Shown: positions 49,225-60,892 of the stretch, in pieces | Position numbering within the stretch: the stretch's first letter is position 1 | Layout: every line of letters starts with the position of its first letter | From: Paragordius varius | Taxonomy: Eukaryota > Nematomorpha | Direction: 5' to 3' | Length of the DNA stretch: 64,000 nucleotides | Assembly (NCBI GenBank): GCA_964247055.1 | Contig: OZ176050.1 | Span: 11,532,001 to 11,596,000 of the forward strand | The notes under the pieces: model-generated | What the model saw: the letters and a program-made list of their open reading frames with translations, nothing else | Database searches by the model: none | What the model was told of the DNA's origin: nothing | Translations under genes and position numbers: made by a program

Positions 49225-50791
49225 ATGGGTTCTATCAACTATTCGTCCAAATTATTTTTCGGTATTTTCATTCTTACCCTTTTTTAAATTAGATTGGGTT
49301 TATACTCAATACAATTATTATAAGTACAATAAATTATATTTTTATTTTTATGGTGTAGTTCTTTGCGGCATAATTTTTGCCAACGCAAATCCTGGGCTCC
49401 CAGTCAGAAAAAGTGATGGCTCTGACACCAATAATTTGTATCGCAGAAATCATTACAGATCACTCTACAATAGTAACAAAAATGAGGATCAATTGATTTC
49501 GGCCAATGCCGCACTCAAAGGTAGGGATGATGAAATATCCTTAGGATCTAACCGGAATGTCAGGCGTGACAGTTTACAAGATAGTAGTAGCAAATCATCC
49601 AGTCATAAAAGAAACAAAGATTCCAGCCTTCAACATCACCGTAAGAAACCAACCAAATCTGATAAAATGATTATGGCAGATAAGAGCGGAGGGCCCCCTA
49701 GCGATTTATACGGACCGGATCCAAACCGTGGTGGCGGCGGCTTACCGCCTCAACATCATATAGATCCGAGTTATGGGCCTATCCCTAGCGGCCTCTTAAA
49801 CAGTTATAACCGACAACAGGCGCCTGAGGATGTCATTCCCAGTGATGTGCTCATGGTCCCCGGATCTATTTGTCAAACTCATGACATTACAGACGGCATT
49901 TTGAGTGACCCCTCAGATTGTTCCAGGTACTTTGTTTGCGCGTTCGGCCAAGAATTTTCGAAGTCATGTCCGTTAGGCTTGTTGTGGAACCAAAAAACGC
50001 ATTCTTGTGATTGGCCCGAAAATGTAACGTGTTCCAACAAAAACCGTAAAATAACTTAAATATATTTGTCCTGCATACTTTTCAATTTGTTATTTGGCTA
50101 AATATTTATGTTTGCATAGATATGATGGAGAATATGGTTGACTTAAGATGTGGTCGCGACAAAATTAGCTGTGCCTCTGGAAACCAATGTATATTCCTTG
50201 ATCAATTATGTGACAAAAAAGTCGATTGCCTAGATACATCCGATGAAATTACTTGCGGTAAAAAAAGTTCTATTTATTTTAACTAATAAGTAAAATGTCT
50301 GATTACAAAAGTTCCTCAATCATTCCTGCTTGTTATGATGTAATGGCCCAAATCTCGTCGGTGTAGCTCTTATTTGTATAGTAAAGGTAACAGTTACAAT
50401 ACACCATCGATCTTTAAAATGTATAAATGGTTTTTAACAACATGATCAATTTTCTTATAATCCAATTTTTACCCTTACTTACAAGAAAAGCGCATCCAAT
50501 ACGTTTTTAAATGAGAGTTTTTGTGGTGGTATGTCGACATAATTTATGCTATTCAACAAATTTAAAGGTTTATTTAATAAATTTTTAGATCCCTACAAGG
50601 TTGGTGTGTTGCCAGGGAAAGTAGTTTCAGTCGATGGGGGTACAATTATACCCTTTTGCGGTTCAGGCCATGCTTTATGCACGAGCCGAACTCAATGCGT
50701 AATAATTTCACAGCTTTGTGATGGTGTCGAAAATTGTCCAGATGGATCAGACGAAGCGGAAGAAATGTGCCTTAAATCACCAAGAAAATAA
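49225..50791 (+). CDS. Secreted chitin-binding protein: ChtBD2 (peritrophin-A) plus two LDL-A modules
   Basis: Exons 49225-49261, 49359-50045, 50120-50257 and 50589-50791 join in frame to 354 residues. Exon 1 (MGSINYSSKLFF) plus the start of exon 2 (VLCGIIFANA) forms a signal peptide, which decided the start. A Ser/Lys-rich then Gly/Pro-rich spacer leads to a ChtBD2 domain with its six Cys at about residues 184, 200, 206, 216, 229 and 237 and the aromatic-rich SRYFVCAFG core. Two LDL-A modules follow, each with six Cys and a calcium-binding acidic end (DTSDE in exon 3, DGSDE in exon 4). Likely extracellular, binding chitin in cuticle, eggshell or gut lining. Arthropod chitin deacetylases combine ChtBD2 and LDL-A with a deacetylase domain; no deacetylase domain is present here, as the last exon ends in a stop with AAAATAAAAT after it. 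Confidence 0.85.
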
Positions 50792-51068
50792 AATATATTT
50801 GCCAATATTTGAGACGAAATCATTTATTACATACATATTTTATTTATTATTTAGTAGATGTCTATTTCAAACAAAATGTCACATAATGACTTTTATTTAT
50901 CAATGCACCACTGATACAGAAGTGTCTTAAATCACCAAGAAAATAAAATTGGCCAACATTTAACACACACATTTATTATATAGTTTATTTATTTAATATC
51001 ATTTTGCATATTATTGCATCATATACTATCTCAAACTAAAATGTTTTTATGATTAATTAATGCACTGC
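50767..51068. repeat. Tandem duplication of the last codons and 3' UTR
   Basis: The segment GTGCCTTAAATCACCAAGAA (50767) with the stop codon and the AAAATAAAAT that follows recurs about 155 bp later from 50922 (GTGTCTTAAATCACCAAGAA). The similarity continues to about 51068. Two poly(A)-signal-like sites result. Confidence 0.8.
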
Positions 51069-51078
51069 TTAATAATAA

Positions 51079-51856
51079 TTAACTGAAATATTTTTCAAAT
51101 AAAGATTTTAATTTTGAATCTTTGACTGGTTGTTCATGGTACTCAGATTGTGATGAAGGAAATAAAATTTTAGATTTATAGGATAAATCAGGGTCGTCTT
51201 TTGGGTTAGTTCCAACCAAAGTGTTAAACAATTTCGTAAAAAAGCTTTCACGTGGATGCTGCGGTTCATGTAAAGCAATATCATCTTTAACATGACTTAA
51301 TTCATTTTTTATCATTGATTCGATCGGCCTTTGATGCATACTCGAAAAATCTGTATGGTCTTCCGTAACAACAGTGCCATCTGGTTTACGGATAGTTACA
51401 ATTTCTTTTATTTTATCCCCACTGGTTTCAATTACTTTAATTCGCTCATTCCCTAAATGGTCTCGTAATACACTTTTTGAAAAAGAAAACTAAATGGTAA
51501 AAATAAAAATAGTTACTGTGTGAATCTTGGGTGTATCATTATCTTGAAATACAGAATCGGTTTTATTATACTAAAATAAATTGGAATGGTATTACTTCGG
51601 GTTTAAGCATTTGATCTCTTAACGAACTTGGATTATTGGAATTAGAAAATGAAGAAAGACCTATATTTATATATGCTCAAACTTTGTTCTGGTGCTATAT
51701 CAATTTCATTGCTTAGTTGGTCAAATATTTTAAATATATCATTTGTAATTATTTTAATATCATTTCCAAACCAATCGGCTTGTCCAAAGTTTCTATAATT
51801 GATTAATATATAAATTGTTAAAACTTGTCAAAATCTTTTTCAAACCAATCAAACAT
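51079..51856 (-). CDS. HAX1-like protein, five exons with ultra-short introns
   Basis: Minus-strand exons 51856-51825, 51792-51683, 51660-51596, 51570-51517 and 51489-51079 give 223 residues in frame. Introns are 32, 22, 25 and 27 nt, all GT-AG. Resemblance to HAX1 rests on three points in the right order: a start MFDWFEKDF like MSLFDLFRGFF; SSLRDQMLKPE like TLRDSMLKYPD; and a C-terminal beta-like segment with VTIRKPDGTVVTED, comparable to VTKITKPDGIVEERR. The C-terminus KSLFEKYFS recalls the hydrophobic HAX1 end. HAX1 is a mostly mitochondrial anti-apoptotic factor; the role here is inferred. The last exon alone is certain as coding; the small exons rest on phase, splice sites and this resemblance. 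Confidence 0.65.
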
Positions 51857-52596
51857 TTTAACAGATGGAGTCTATCTCGCAAGAGTTTATTAGTGCAAAA
51901 AATCCTTTAATAGCTCGGAATTTGCAATTATCATCGGGATTAAAATTTGGCGTTGACTTTTTGGGTTACTTAGGTTTTTTGTTTTTAATATAAGGGGATC
52001 CAAAACACTTTCACTCGCTTTTTATGTTTTTCCTGGAAAAAGAAAAGAATTTACCAGTTTTAGAGCTTATAACTCTTATTCGATTGGCAACTATAGTTAA
52101 AAAAATATTTGTATATGTATATAAGGAAAATGATGAATTTACTTATTTAACATTTAATTATATTGAACTTTAATAAATATTCATTCATATAATGTTTTTA
52201 TTGGATCTGCCCTTATTTCACTCATTCTGCATGTAATGGCATTCTTGTATTGGTTCTTGTTAATAACCTTGTATTGGTGCTTTGAGGAAAAAAGAGGTAT
52301 TTGTTTTATAACATATTTGTATAATATGTTTGCTCCATTGTTTTCCATTGGCAAGAGGCACCATACAACAACGCTAATCTAGAATTAAGTTAATTTTAAG
52401 TTAATCGTTTAATTGGGTTATATTTGGCAATGTAAAAGATTATAACTGAGCAATTAAGGATTGGTGCTTAAGTACGTAAATTTTGGCATTGTTTTTATAA
52501 AACATGGAAGAAATTTAACAATTAGCCTTGTGCTGATAGCGATGGTCATAGGCTGGGCCCTTTGTTGGGTACTTGGTTATTTTTTTTTTCAAATTT
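51857..52596. other. Region between the HAX1-like start and the REEP-like gene
   Basis: AT-rich, presumably the HAX1-like promoter. A GC-richer segment at 52524-52575 reads as a hydrophobic stretch (VLIAMVIGWALCWVLGYFF) on the plus strand, but it runs directly into a hAT remnant and is probably repeat-derived. No supported gene. Confidence 0.4.
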
Positions 52597-52745
52597 CCTC
52601 ACCAAAAAATCAAGGGCCAAAACAATAATTATGCATAGCTATGTGACTTTGCAGATATTAATACTCCAAACAAATACATCAAAAAATTAATAAGATATTC
52701 AGTGCCATAAAAAGCACTTTTAGGGCCGTGGATTGAGTATCACTA
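52597..52745 (-). mobile_element. Very short hAT deletion derivative
   Basis: The right end, read on the minus strand, is TAGTGATACTCAATCCACGG then CCCTAAAAGTGCTTT, matching the first bases of the hAT copies at 7708 and 17530. The left end (CCTCACCAAAAAATCAAGGG) matches their last bases in inverse. Almost all of the interior is missing. No clear target duplication remains. Confidence 0.6.
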
Positions 52746-52838
52746 CTTTAAGGGCTATTTGTCTCTTTTAATTAAAACTATTTTTAAATGGAGCCAAATA
52801 ATTTCTGCTTGGTTATAAGATTCAGGCGACTTAAAAAG

Positions 52839-53798
52839 TTATATCTTACACAACATGTTGTTTGAAATATCAATATTTTTTAGATTTTTTAATATCAAAA
52901 ATAACAAAAAATTACTAAATAAAATTCCGGATTCTATTAACAATCCTTTATATAGAATAGTATCGGGAAAACAAAAAAGTAAATCCTACTGCGAAATTTT
53001 ATATTAGTATTTTAGCATTAGAAAAAAAAGTTTTATTGCAATATTATATTTTTGTTTATCAATATCATTTTTTATTTGAATCCATAACGCTTTACGTATT
53101 TCCTTAAATAGGCATAACATTTTTTAAAAATAATATTTAGATGACATTAATATTTACTTTACCCATAGTTTGTTTCACACGTAAAACCCATATCAAAACA
53201 TGTTAAACATCTCAATGATTGTGGTTGACTAACATTTTATTTAAACTATTTTTAATATAATGTTACCAAATTATTTATACCTTTAAGAGATGATAGACTG
53301 GGAACCAATCTAAAAAATTGGAACATAGATATTCACAAAAGCTAAAAGTTGCGAAAACTATCCAATAAGCCAACCATTGTTTTGATTTGTCAATACTTTC
53401 GCTTTCTATGGAACATATCCTATTCATGCATGCAAATATATATTTTAGCTAATAGTAAGATCGTTAAATATGGATTTCTCTCTTAATTATATTTGCTAAT
53501 TGGCCTATTTATAGCGATTTGTTTACAAACCAATATGATAGATATATCATTATTTTTGTAATATTAAATTAAATAAAACGAAATCGATTCGTGTTTTAAA
53601 GAATACTTCAATAAAATCTAAATAAGCTATCGTAAAAAGAATTTAACATTTTAATCCATATTAAATATTATAAAGCAAATGCATTTTTTAATTTGACTTA
53701 CGAACAATAAACGGGATAGAAAAAGCCGATGAAAGCACTAATGATTGGCGCAGCATGTCCCAACACAATTTGATACACAATGAGAATTGAAATGCAAC
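52839..53798 (-). CDS. REEP/DP1/Yop1-like ER membrane-shaping protein, 5' end missing
   Basis: Two good minus-strand exons, 53798-53702 and 53419-53281, join in phase. They give GHAAPIISAFIGFFYPVY-CSICSIESESIDK then QWLAYWIVFATFSFCEY and FLDWFPVYHLLK. From memory, REEP5 has GFGYPAYISIKAIES, QWLTYWVVYGVFSIAE and FLSWFPFYYMLK in the same order. The family forms hairpins in ER membranes and shapes tubules. A proposed last exon, 52985-52839, starts in phase after CAGTAG and gives LLFCFPDTILYKGLLIESG, which resembles the family's LLYKRIIRP region but lacks its Gly-Ala; this exon is uncertain. The N-terminal exon(s) were not found between 53799 and about 54700. Confidence 0.65.
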
Positions 53799-54718
53799 CT
53801 AAAATAATTATTTTGTTAAAATATTAATTGTATTCAAATTATCATTTATGCTACTGTTATTCGTCCAAATAATATTAGAATTAATTTAAATTATGTGTTA
53901 ATATTTTATTTTATTCATGTATTAATAAAAATTTTATACACTAACCATTTAATTGGTTTAAATGAACAGATCATGTAGTATGTGGAGCCAACACATTGGC
54001 TTGAAAAAAAATCAAGTTGTCTTGAAACCAAATTAAATAAAGATATGATATTTAAAAGAAAAAAATATAAAAAATCTCTTCTCGATTAGGATGATGTTAC
54101 TGCATCCGAAACATTCTAATATTAGTAGTTTAAATGTTGTGGGAATACAGTTTTGGCTTTTTATATCATTGTGTTTTTTAAAAGGAACTCCCACTGTCTT
54201 TTTTTGACGGAATTAATATGAAATATATATTGCCTTAATTTAATTTAACTATTTATGAATATAATTGGAAACAATAAAATAATTTATAGGTAAAAATTTA
54301 TTATTAATGTATTTTTGGCTTAAAATCAGGATCGATTGAATAAAAAAGTTTATGGCTATATTGCAATATACTTTCTTAAATATTGACAAGACATACCTAG
54401 AAACAGAATATTATAATTTAAATTGAAGAGATCCATAAAAATAAAGAAATAAATTAATTTAAGAAAGATAAATCATTAAATATGAATATGATTGTTACAT
54501 TAAGTTGTAAACAGTAGTGTGTATAATCATGAGTGCAACTTTATTAAATTAAAAAAAACCTAAGTTTATACCCATAGTTAAAAAGATTTATTTTTATAAT
54601 TACCACTCCAATACCGTTTACAATAGTTTTCTACGACAGAGCCATTTCAAATATGAATTGTGAGAAGTCTCTATGATATTGGGCCAAATTTAAAAATGTG
54701 CATATTATTACTCTTTAA
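53799..54718. other. Upstream side of the REEP-like gene
   Basis: AT-rich. It should contain the missing 5' exon(s) of the REEP-like gene, but no start could be chosen on either strand. Confidence 0.35.
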
Positions 54719-56368
54719 CACTTCGATTCAAATTGGGGTATCTAAATACCCCAGACCTTTTTCAAATTAGTATTCTTGAAAAACTACCCAATAGAATGGC
54801 CCTAATTTAAATTTATGCTTCTATCTTTATAAAAATTATATAATTAAACCAAAATAACTTAATGAAATTTAGTTTTGAAAAAAGATTCTCATCTCGAATT
54901 GGTTGGCGCCAGAATTATTTTTGAATTTTTTTTACCAGAATACATATTATTGTTAAAGATTGTACAATCCCACCTCCTGTAAACATATCATTTAAAGTAT
55001 TTTCCGTTACGAAGCATTTATTTTGTTGTTATGGAAGATTTTTCAGATAATTTTGATAGTAGCAGAGATTATAATGTGGATGACTCTTCATCTTCGAAGT
55101 CAAGTATAAAATTATTTTATTTAGATTATAATATAATGGAAAATTTAGCAATCCAGTATGATTGGTTTTATCCCCGGGCTCAAATCAAATTTTAGGACCC
55201 ACTTACAACATTTAATTCTATCATAACCTATGACGTAAAAATTTGATTATGAAAATAGGAAAACTATTATCTATATACAAATTTAGGTATCTGGATTGCT
55301 ATGGGCTTGCGCAAATACATGGTCCCTTAAATAATCTTTTTCGGCTTCAGAACGGTTAGCAATTATATTAATGTGCCAAAAAGGTATATATACTTATATA
55401 TTCTACAAGGTCCTATTTGCGTCGAAGATCTGTTTACAAAAAATCTAATATTTTGCCAAGCATGTCAACATATATCCTCTTAAATTGTTTGCACAAATTA
55501 TGAAAATAATCTAAATAAATTATTTGGAAATAAGATTTTAGTATACTATATTTATCGATCATGGATCGAATTTCACACCTATTAAACCAGATAAATTTTG
55601 AAGGGTTTAAAAATGAAAAATTAGCATTATTTTTTAAACAAACACAAAAAAATTATCTAATAATTGGCACTAAAATAGAGCCCGGGCCGCGGTAAGTGTC
55701 ACTGATCTAATAATAAACGATTTACTTCTAGAAGGCAAAAAGCAAGTTTTGATTTATTTTGATCGTAGAATAAATAAAAATACATGATTAGATATAAAGC
55801 ATCAAATATAAGATTATTCGGTAGAACTCTGGGAGATCAAGATTTATATTAATTTTTATGACCTGTTGACAAAACCATCTTGGTGTATATGATTCTGTTT
55901 CTTTCATGATATTACTATTTTATAGTAAACCTAAATGTAAAATTTACTTCAGAAAGTACGTGGAATGATTTCAATTTAAGCAAGTCTCACAAAATTTATA
56001 AGACTAATATTATAGTTGCTTCTCGAGATTCAATAACTGTCCAATATCTTACATAAGGTTATTCATTATGTCTTTATAAGCCTATAAATTAATAAAACTT
56101 ACTTTTAAAGATTTTTTCTTTCTGTTATGGCGATGCTAAACATAAATAATAGATATTTGTAAATCGATTGTCTGAAGTATGTAGAGACTTGAACTAAAAT
56201 GTAAATTTCCTGTTGTATTTAGTTAATTATGCAATAATAAATATAAAATAAGCGATAGAACTTAAAAACAATAGGTGTTTAGTAAATTATTTGCTTTAAA
56301 AAGGCCTGGGGTATCCAACTACCCCAATTTGAATCGAAGGACTAAAATGAATGTGTTGAATCCAAGTG
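54719..56368 (+). mobile_element. piggyBac-like DNA transposon, internally reduced
   Basis: It starts CACTTCGATTCAAATTGGGG right after TTAA (54715-54718) and ends ATTCAACACATTC.. in inverse (right end TTGAATCCAAGTG) right before TTAA (56369-56372). Both ends carry a GGGGTA..TACCCC palindrome just inside. A 54-codon plus-strand frame at 55031 (MEDFSDNFDSSRDYNVDDSS) has the acidic, Ser-rich look of a piggyBac transposase N-terminus; the rest of the transposase is absent. The left end is shorter than the right, as if a piece between the outer and inner repeats was lost. Length 1,650 bp. Confidence 0.75.
55663..55704. mobile_element. 42-bp hAT relic, end joined to end
   Basis: The right part, read in inverse, is CAGTGACACTTACCGCGGCC, matching hAT family starts. 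The left part ATTGGCACTAA resembles the other terminal repeat (AGTGGTACTCA). The 8-mer atctaata flanks it on both sides (55655-55662 and 55705-55712), as a hAT target duplication would. It sits inside the piggyBac element. Confidence 0.5.
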
Positions 56369-56633
56369 TTAAGTGCATTATTAAAAAAAATGAAAATGTG
56401 TAATTTTATGGTCATACACTTTTGCCGACGAAATATTTTGCTAGATTTCTTTTATTAAACTAAAAGTGGTGAGTAAACTTATATAATGATAACAATTCAG
56501 CGTCAATTCACTTTAAAGCATTTATTTTTAGTAATACCAATTAAATTTTAACTAAAATACTTTTTATTAAATTTTTTTATTAATATATAGGAACACGGAA
56601 TATGGCCAAAATCCATTATTGAATGATTTGAAA

Positions 56634-57842
56634 CAGGGGTGGTCAACATAAATGACTTCGCGGGCCACATTTTAAACTAAAAACTTTCGGCGGGCCGCAT
56701 TAAAAATATACATCGGCAAAAAGCCATAATACAAACCCCGACCGGCAGAACTAATAAATTTTCAATACCGAAAGGTGTTAGACAGGGATGTTGCCTCTTA
56801 CCATACTTGTTTAACATTTGTATAGAAATGATCATAAAAGTAGATGAAGGTACTGAAAGCTTAAGGATAGGGGGAGAATGATTAACAATCTAAGGGTCGC
56901 AAATCATACGACACTGATCGCAGATAATGTAGTTAAAATAATATAATAAGGTTAGTAAGAGAAGAAAGTAAAAGATATGGATTGTACCTCAATCCTAAGA
57001 AAACCAAAGTTATGAGTTTATTAAAAAACGAACCTAATATAAGCATAGACAACACCCCAGTTGAAATAAAAATTTCTTAGTCTCTCTAATTAACGGCTCC
57101 TCCACGCCAGATATTAAACACCCCATAGCATTAGAAAAGTTAGCTTTGAACGTTGACTAAATTATAGAAAAGTAAAGATATCACTATCAAAACTAAAGTA
57201 AGAGTTATGAAATGCATGGTTTTTCCGCTAGCGGCTTATGCTGCATAATGGAAATTAAAACTTTATAATAAATTAAGGATTTCAACTTAATAATGTGGTG
57301 TTGGAGGAGAATGTTGAATGTAAAGTGGTCGTCGGTCTGACAAAGTTAAAAATGAATCGATGAGAAAAAAATTAAATAATGAGAGTAATTAAAATATAAT
57401 AAATGGGAAGTATACGTATATAAGGCACATTTTAAGAAGGACATATCTTGATAAAGATCTAATTTTTAGGTTGAAGGGTAAATAAAAAAGGAAAACGGAT
57501 ATAAGATGGCGGGACATTATAAAGAATGATCTGGTAGAACTATAGGCGAATTAAAATAGAATGGGAAAGAAACAAGAGTCATTTTAATTTTCATGCGTCG
57601 AACCCGACCTAAATAAATACCTAACTACCCTATTATTAAATATTTAATTAGATTTAAAACATAAAACTATATAATGGAAAAACAGTATAACATTTTCTAG
57701 TTCGTTGCCAATTATATAGACTTATTCTGGGAATTTGTTTAAATATCAATCTTCCTGAGACTTTATGAGCCTACTTTTGCAATTTACGGATTTCCAAATT
57801 TTTCGCGGGCCACACATAAGCCGCGTTTTGGACATCCAAAAG
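56634..57842. mobile_element. hAT-ended element carrying LINE-derived sequence
   Basis: The left end reads CAGGGGTGGTCAAC then GCGGGCCACA. The right end, in inverse, reads TTTTGGATGTCCAAAACGCG then GTGTGGCCCGCG. Such ends with GCGGGCCAC words are common in non-autonomous hAT elements. The middle (about 56730-57640) is a decayed LINE. Whether the LINE jumped in, or the hAT ends flank it by chance, cannot be told from this copy. No clear target duplication was found. Confidence 0.6.
56730..57640 (+). mobile_element. LINE reverse-transcriptase remnant
   Basis: Peptides in order: FSIPKGVRQGCCLLPYLFN with ICIEMII (about 56760-56840, the RT region just before the catalytic YADD), then MWCWRRMLNVKWS (about 57290-57330), then IRHILRRTYLDKDLIF (about 57417-57465) and a KRKTDIRWRD stretch. 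These are signature pieces of the endonuclease/RT LINEs. The frame is broken by many stops and shifts and the catalytic box is lost. It belongs to the same broad group as the remnant at 31440-31773. Confidence 0.75.
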
Positions 57843-59689
57843 GTAGTGAAGTATTAAGACTGTTAAATATCTTATGAACCAAAAAATCTCGTCCAAAATA
57901 ATGAAATAAATAATTATTTAAAATTCCAAGTGAAGTAGTAAAGGATTTGAGATTCAGTATGTGGAATATGCATTCTATTCCAACTTCTTGATTTAACCGA
58001 AACTATGTCATATCCATGTTTTTGTCGATGGAAAACTAGTGTCATATTTATTTATATCTAATAACTTAATAACATGAATTGAAACCGAAACTTGCTGTGG
58101 TCGGTATTAATTCTCTGGTTCCAGTTTGACATTTAAAAAAGGCGTTTTCGTATAAAATGGTTATATCACCAAATTAAATTTGGTTCCAAATCCAGCGTTT
58201 CTTCTGTAAAAAAAGGGGTTTTTGATTTCGGTCCATTCTTTGCCCAGCGGTTCTAATTTCTGTACATTATAATTTAGAATATTCAAATAAGCTAAAATGA
58301 ATAAATAGCTTAAAATGTACATTATAAGCCACATCTATGGTGGGTTACTTTTTACTAAATGTAAAAAATTTCCGTGTTTCAAAAAGATTAAAATCATACT
58401 TTAATTATTCAAATAAAATATAAAACATAAATAAAACAGGCGAGCATTGCATTAAGTTTTTTCATTAAAAGCTTTGACGCAAAACCCAATGTGTGCTCGT
58501 CTATAAGAATCAAGACTTTATTGCCATTTAAACAAGAAGATAAAATTTTATAAAAGAGCTTTAAAAAAACATAGCGTCCGAAATCAGGGGATATAAAAAA
58601 ATAAATTAGGAAATCATATATATATATATATCCTGATATAAAAATGTATCAGGATTATCATGGTTTTGGTTTTGGCCCCGAGATAATATTGTATAAAAGA
58701 TTTTTTATACCGTTTCTATCATGTCTCAAAATAGTATGAAGTTAACAAATTAAATTAAATATATGAAAAAAGTATTTATGTGTTTGATTTAAGAGGACTA
58801 ACCCATTTTAGATAAGGCAAACTTTTGGAACCTACATCTACAAAAATTTATTTTTTTTTAAATTTTTTTTTTGCTTATGTAGTTTATATATTTTAGTGAA
58901 AATTTTTGGAATAAATCATTTAGCTTTCATAAATAATTTATTCTAAAAAATATGCGCAAATTTTGCCATTATTGAGATGGAAAACCAACACAAAAGCGTA
59001 AATAACTTTCTAAAACTCTTAATGGCCAAAACCAAAAGCACCATGATAATATTGATGTAATATCCTATCAGAAAATATTTCATCAAATTATATTTCTTAG
59101 TGGACACTGTCTTTGATAAATCTTATTATTAAAAGATGTTGTTGTTATATTATATAGAGATAAAATTTTCAGTTTTATTCTAGTTTAAGACTATAGCGCT
59201 TTTACTAAAAACAAACAGCTGATTTTTCAAAAATATAAAATCTATCAAAATATATTCGGGAAAGTTTCAAAATTAATTTAAACAAAATAATATTTTGCAT
59301 TTATGAGCCACCATTTGTTATTCAAAAATTTGCAAAAAGTATATAATTTATTAAATACGATTTACTATCATAATATTATTGATGTTATTTGGAATTTCCC
59401 AGTCGAAGATTTACAAACTTTTTAGATATTTATTTAAAATGATAGTTTCTTAACAATATATGACCTTCAGTTTTCTAAGGGCATTAAATTTAATATTAAA
59501 AATATTTAATTAGGCCTAAGTTCAAATATGTTTTCTTTAACCTTTGCGCATGATACAAAATAATTATTTTAAAAAACAATTTAAACATGCAAACAACTGT
59601 ATATTATTATAGTTGAAAATATAATTTTCGAAAGCTCTCAATGTACATTTCCCCAACCAAATTTATATTTATTGATTAAATTTCAGGTT
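57843..59689. other. Intergenic AT-rich region, nothing firm
   Basis: No coding frame recognised. A GC-richer part near 58080-58260 contains words such as GAAACCGAAAC and GGTTCCA that resemble the degenerate repeat at 16535-17215. Confidence 0.4.
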
Positions 59690-60190
59690 AGTTTTAACTC
59701 ATCATATGACCTTTTCACTTTTTTGTCCTAGCTTACATATGGGGGTAATTTTATATTTCAGAATTTATTAATAAACTATAGTTTTGAAAGTTATTTATTA
59801 AAATATCAGCCATTGTTTAAATAAATTATATAAAAAGCTTATTTTACAGTTTTGTGCCTAAATCTTCAGCTTCAAACAAAATATTTCAACAAACAGCTGA
59901 TTTTAAAATCAAAATATATTTCGTTTTTGCTTGCAAAATGTACCCTAAAAACTGTTTAAAGTTAATTATTTATATTTCCTAATGAAAATATACATTTGTT
60001 TGTCTGTTGCATTAGTGGTTTGAAAAAATTCATACAAAAAATGGCCGCAAAAAAGTTTGGGATGAATATCTTAATCCATATTTTTTATAAAAAAAATTGG
60101 ATATAGAGTCGAGGCTAAGTATATTAAAAATCGGCTAAATACTTTAAATACTTTTTAAGATATTTAAATTAATCGCTCAAGGATTTTTTT
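59690..60190. repeat. Duplicated segment, left copy
   Basis: The part at about 59700-60010 matches 61735-62025 in the same orientation (for example TTTTGTCCTAG.TTACATAT, AATAAACTA.AGTTT.GAAAGTTATTTA). The following part at about 60010-60190 matches 63520-63700 (GCAAAAAAGTTTG, TTTTTAAGATATTT). The right copy is split by the Helitron-like element at 62026-63519. Confidence 0.7.
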
Positions 60191-60892
60191 ACCTATGCAA
60201 GTATTGCAATTTATGTTTTTTGTCTGTATTGGAAATTGTAGTGATGATAATATTTTCATAGACTTATTTATTTTTTTGCATATGCAAATAAGATATCTAT
60301 TAGCTATTTACATATATAGCTTTATAATCATGCAGTGACATCATGGATTGTCCTTAATTTATATTTGTTTTTTTGATACATGTAATATACCTTCAAAAAA
60401 AATTCAATATAGAACCCGATTTTATAATAAATGTATTATCATCTTGTATTATACTAGCGTTGTGGTCGAACCCAACATAACATATATAAAATGACCTCTA
60501 AAGATAATGGAGTGTTAATCGTGTTTTGGAGCTATCTAGGGACTTTAAAAGTTTAAGAGGTGCACAAATTTATTTTTTATCGAGTACAAGAATAAAAATT
60601 GATAATAAAATTTTACCCACAGGCAAAACAGCAGTTTATTGACTATAAATTCCGGGATTCCAAATTGTAATCTCATAATACTATAATAAAGTGTTAAAAC
60701 TAATAAACTTTAAAATAAATTATTATAAAATTTTGCCACATCAAGTGAAAATTTAAACCCATAATTAGATACTAGAAGTTAGCAACCGTTTGACTCATAA
60801 TCAAAAAGCAAATTGTTTATGATGATATTTTAATTTTGATAATCTAAAGTAAACTCCATAATATTAAAGATATTTTATGGTGAACTTACAAG

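Noticed and set aside
52524-52625. Hydrophobic plus-strand frame that could be a membrane protein
   Set aside because: It runs into a hAT remnant and has no start, splice context or family match.
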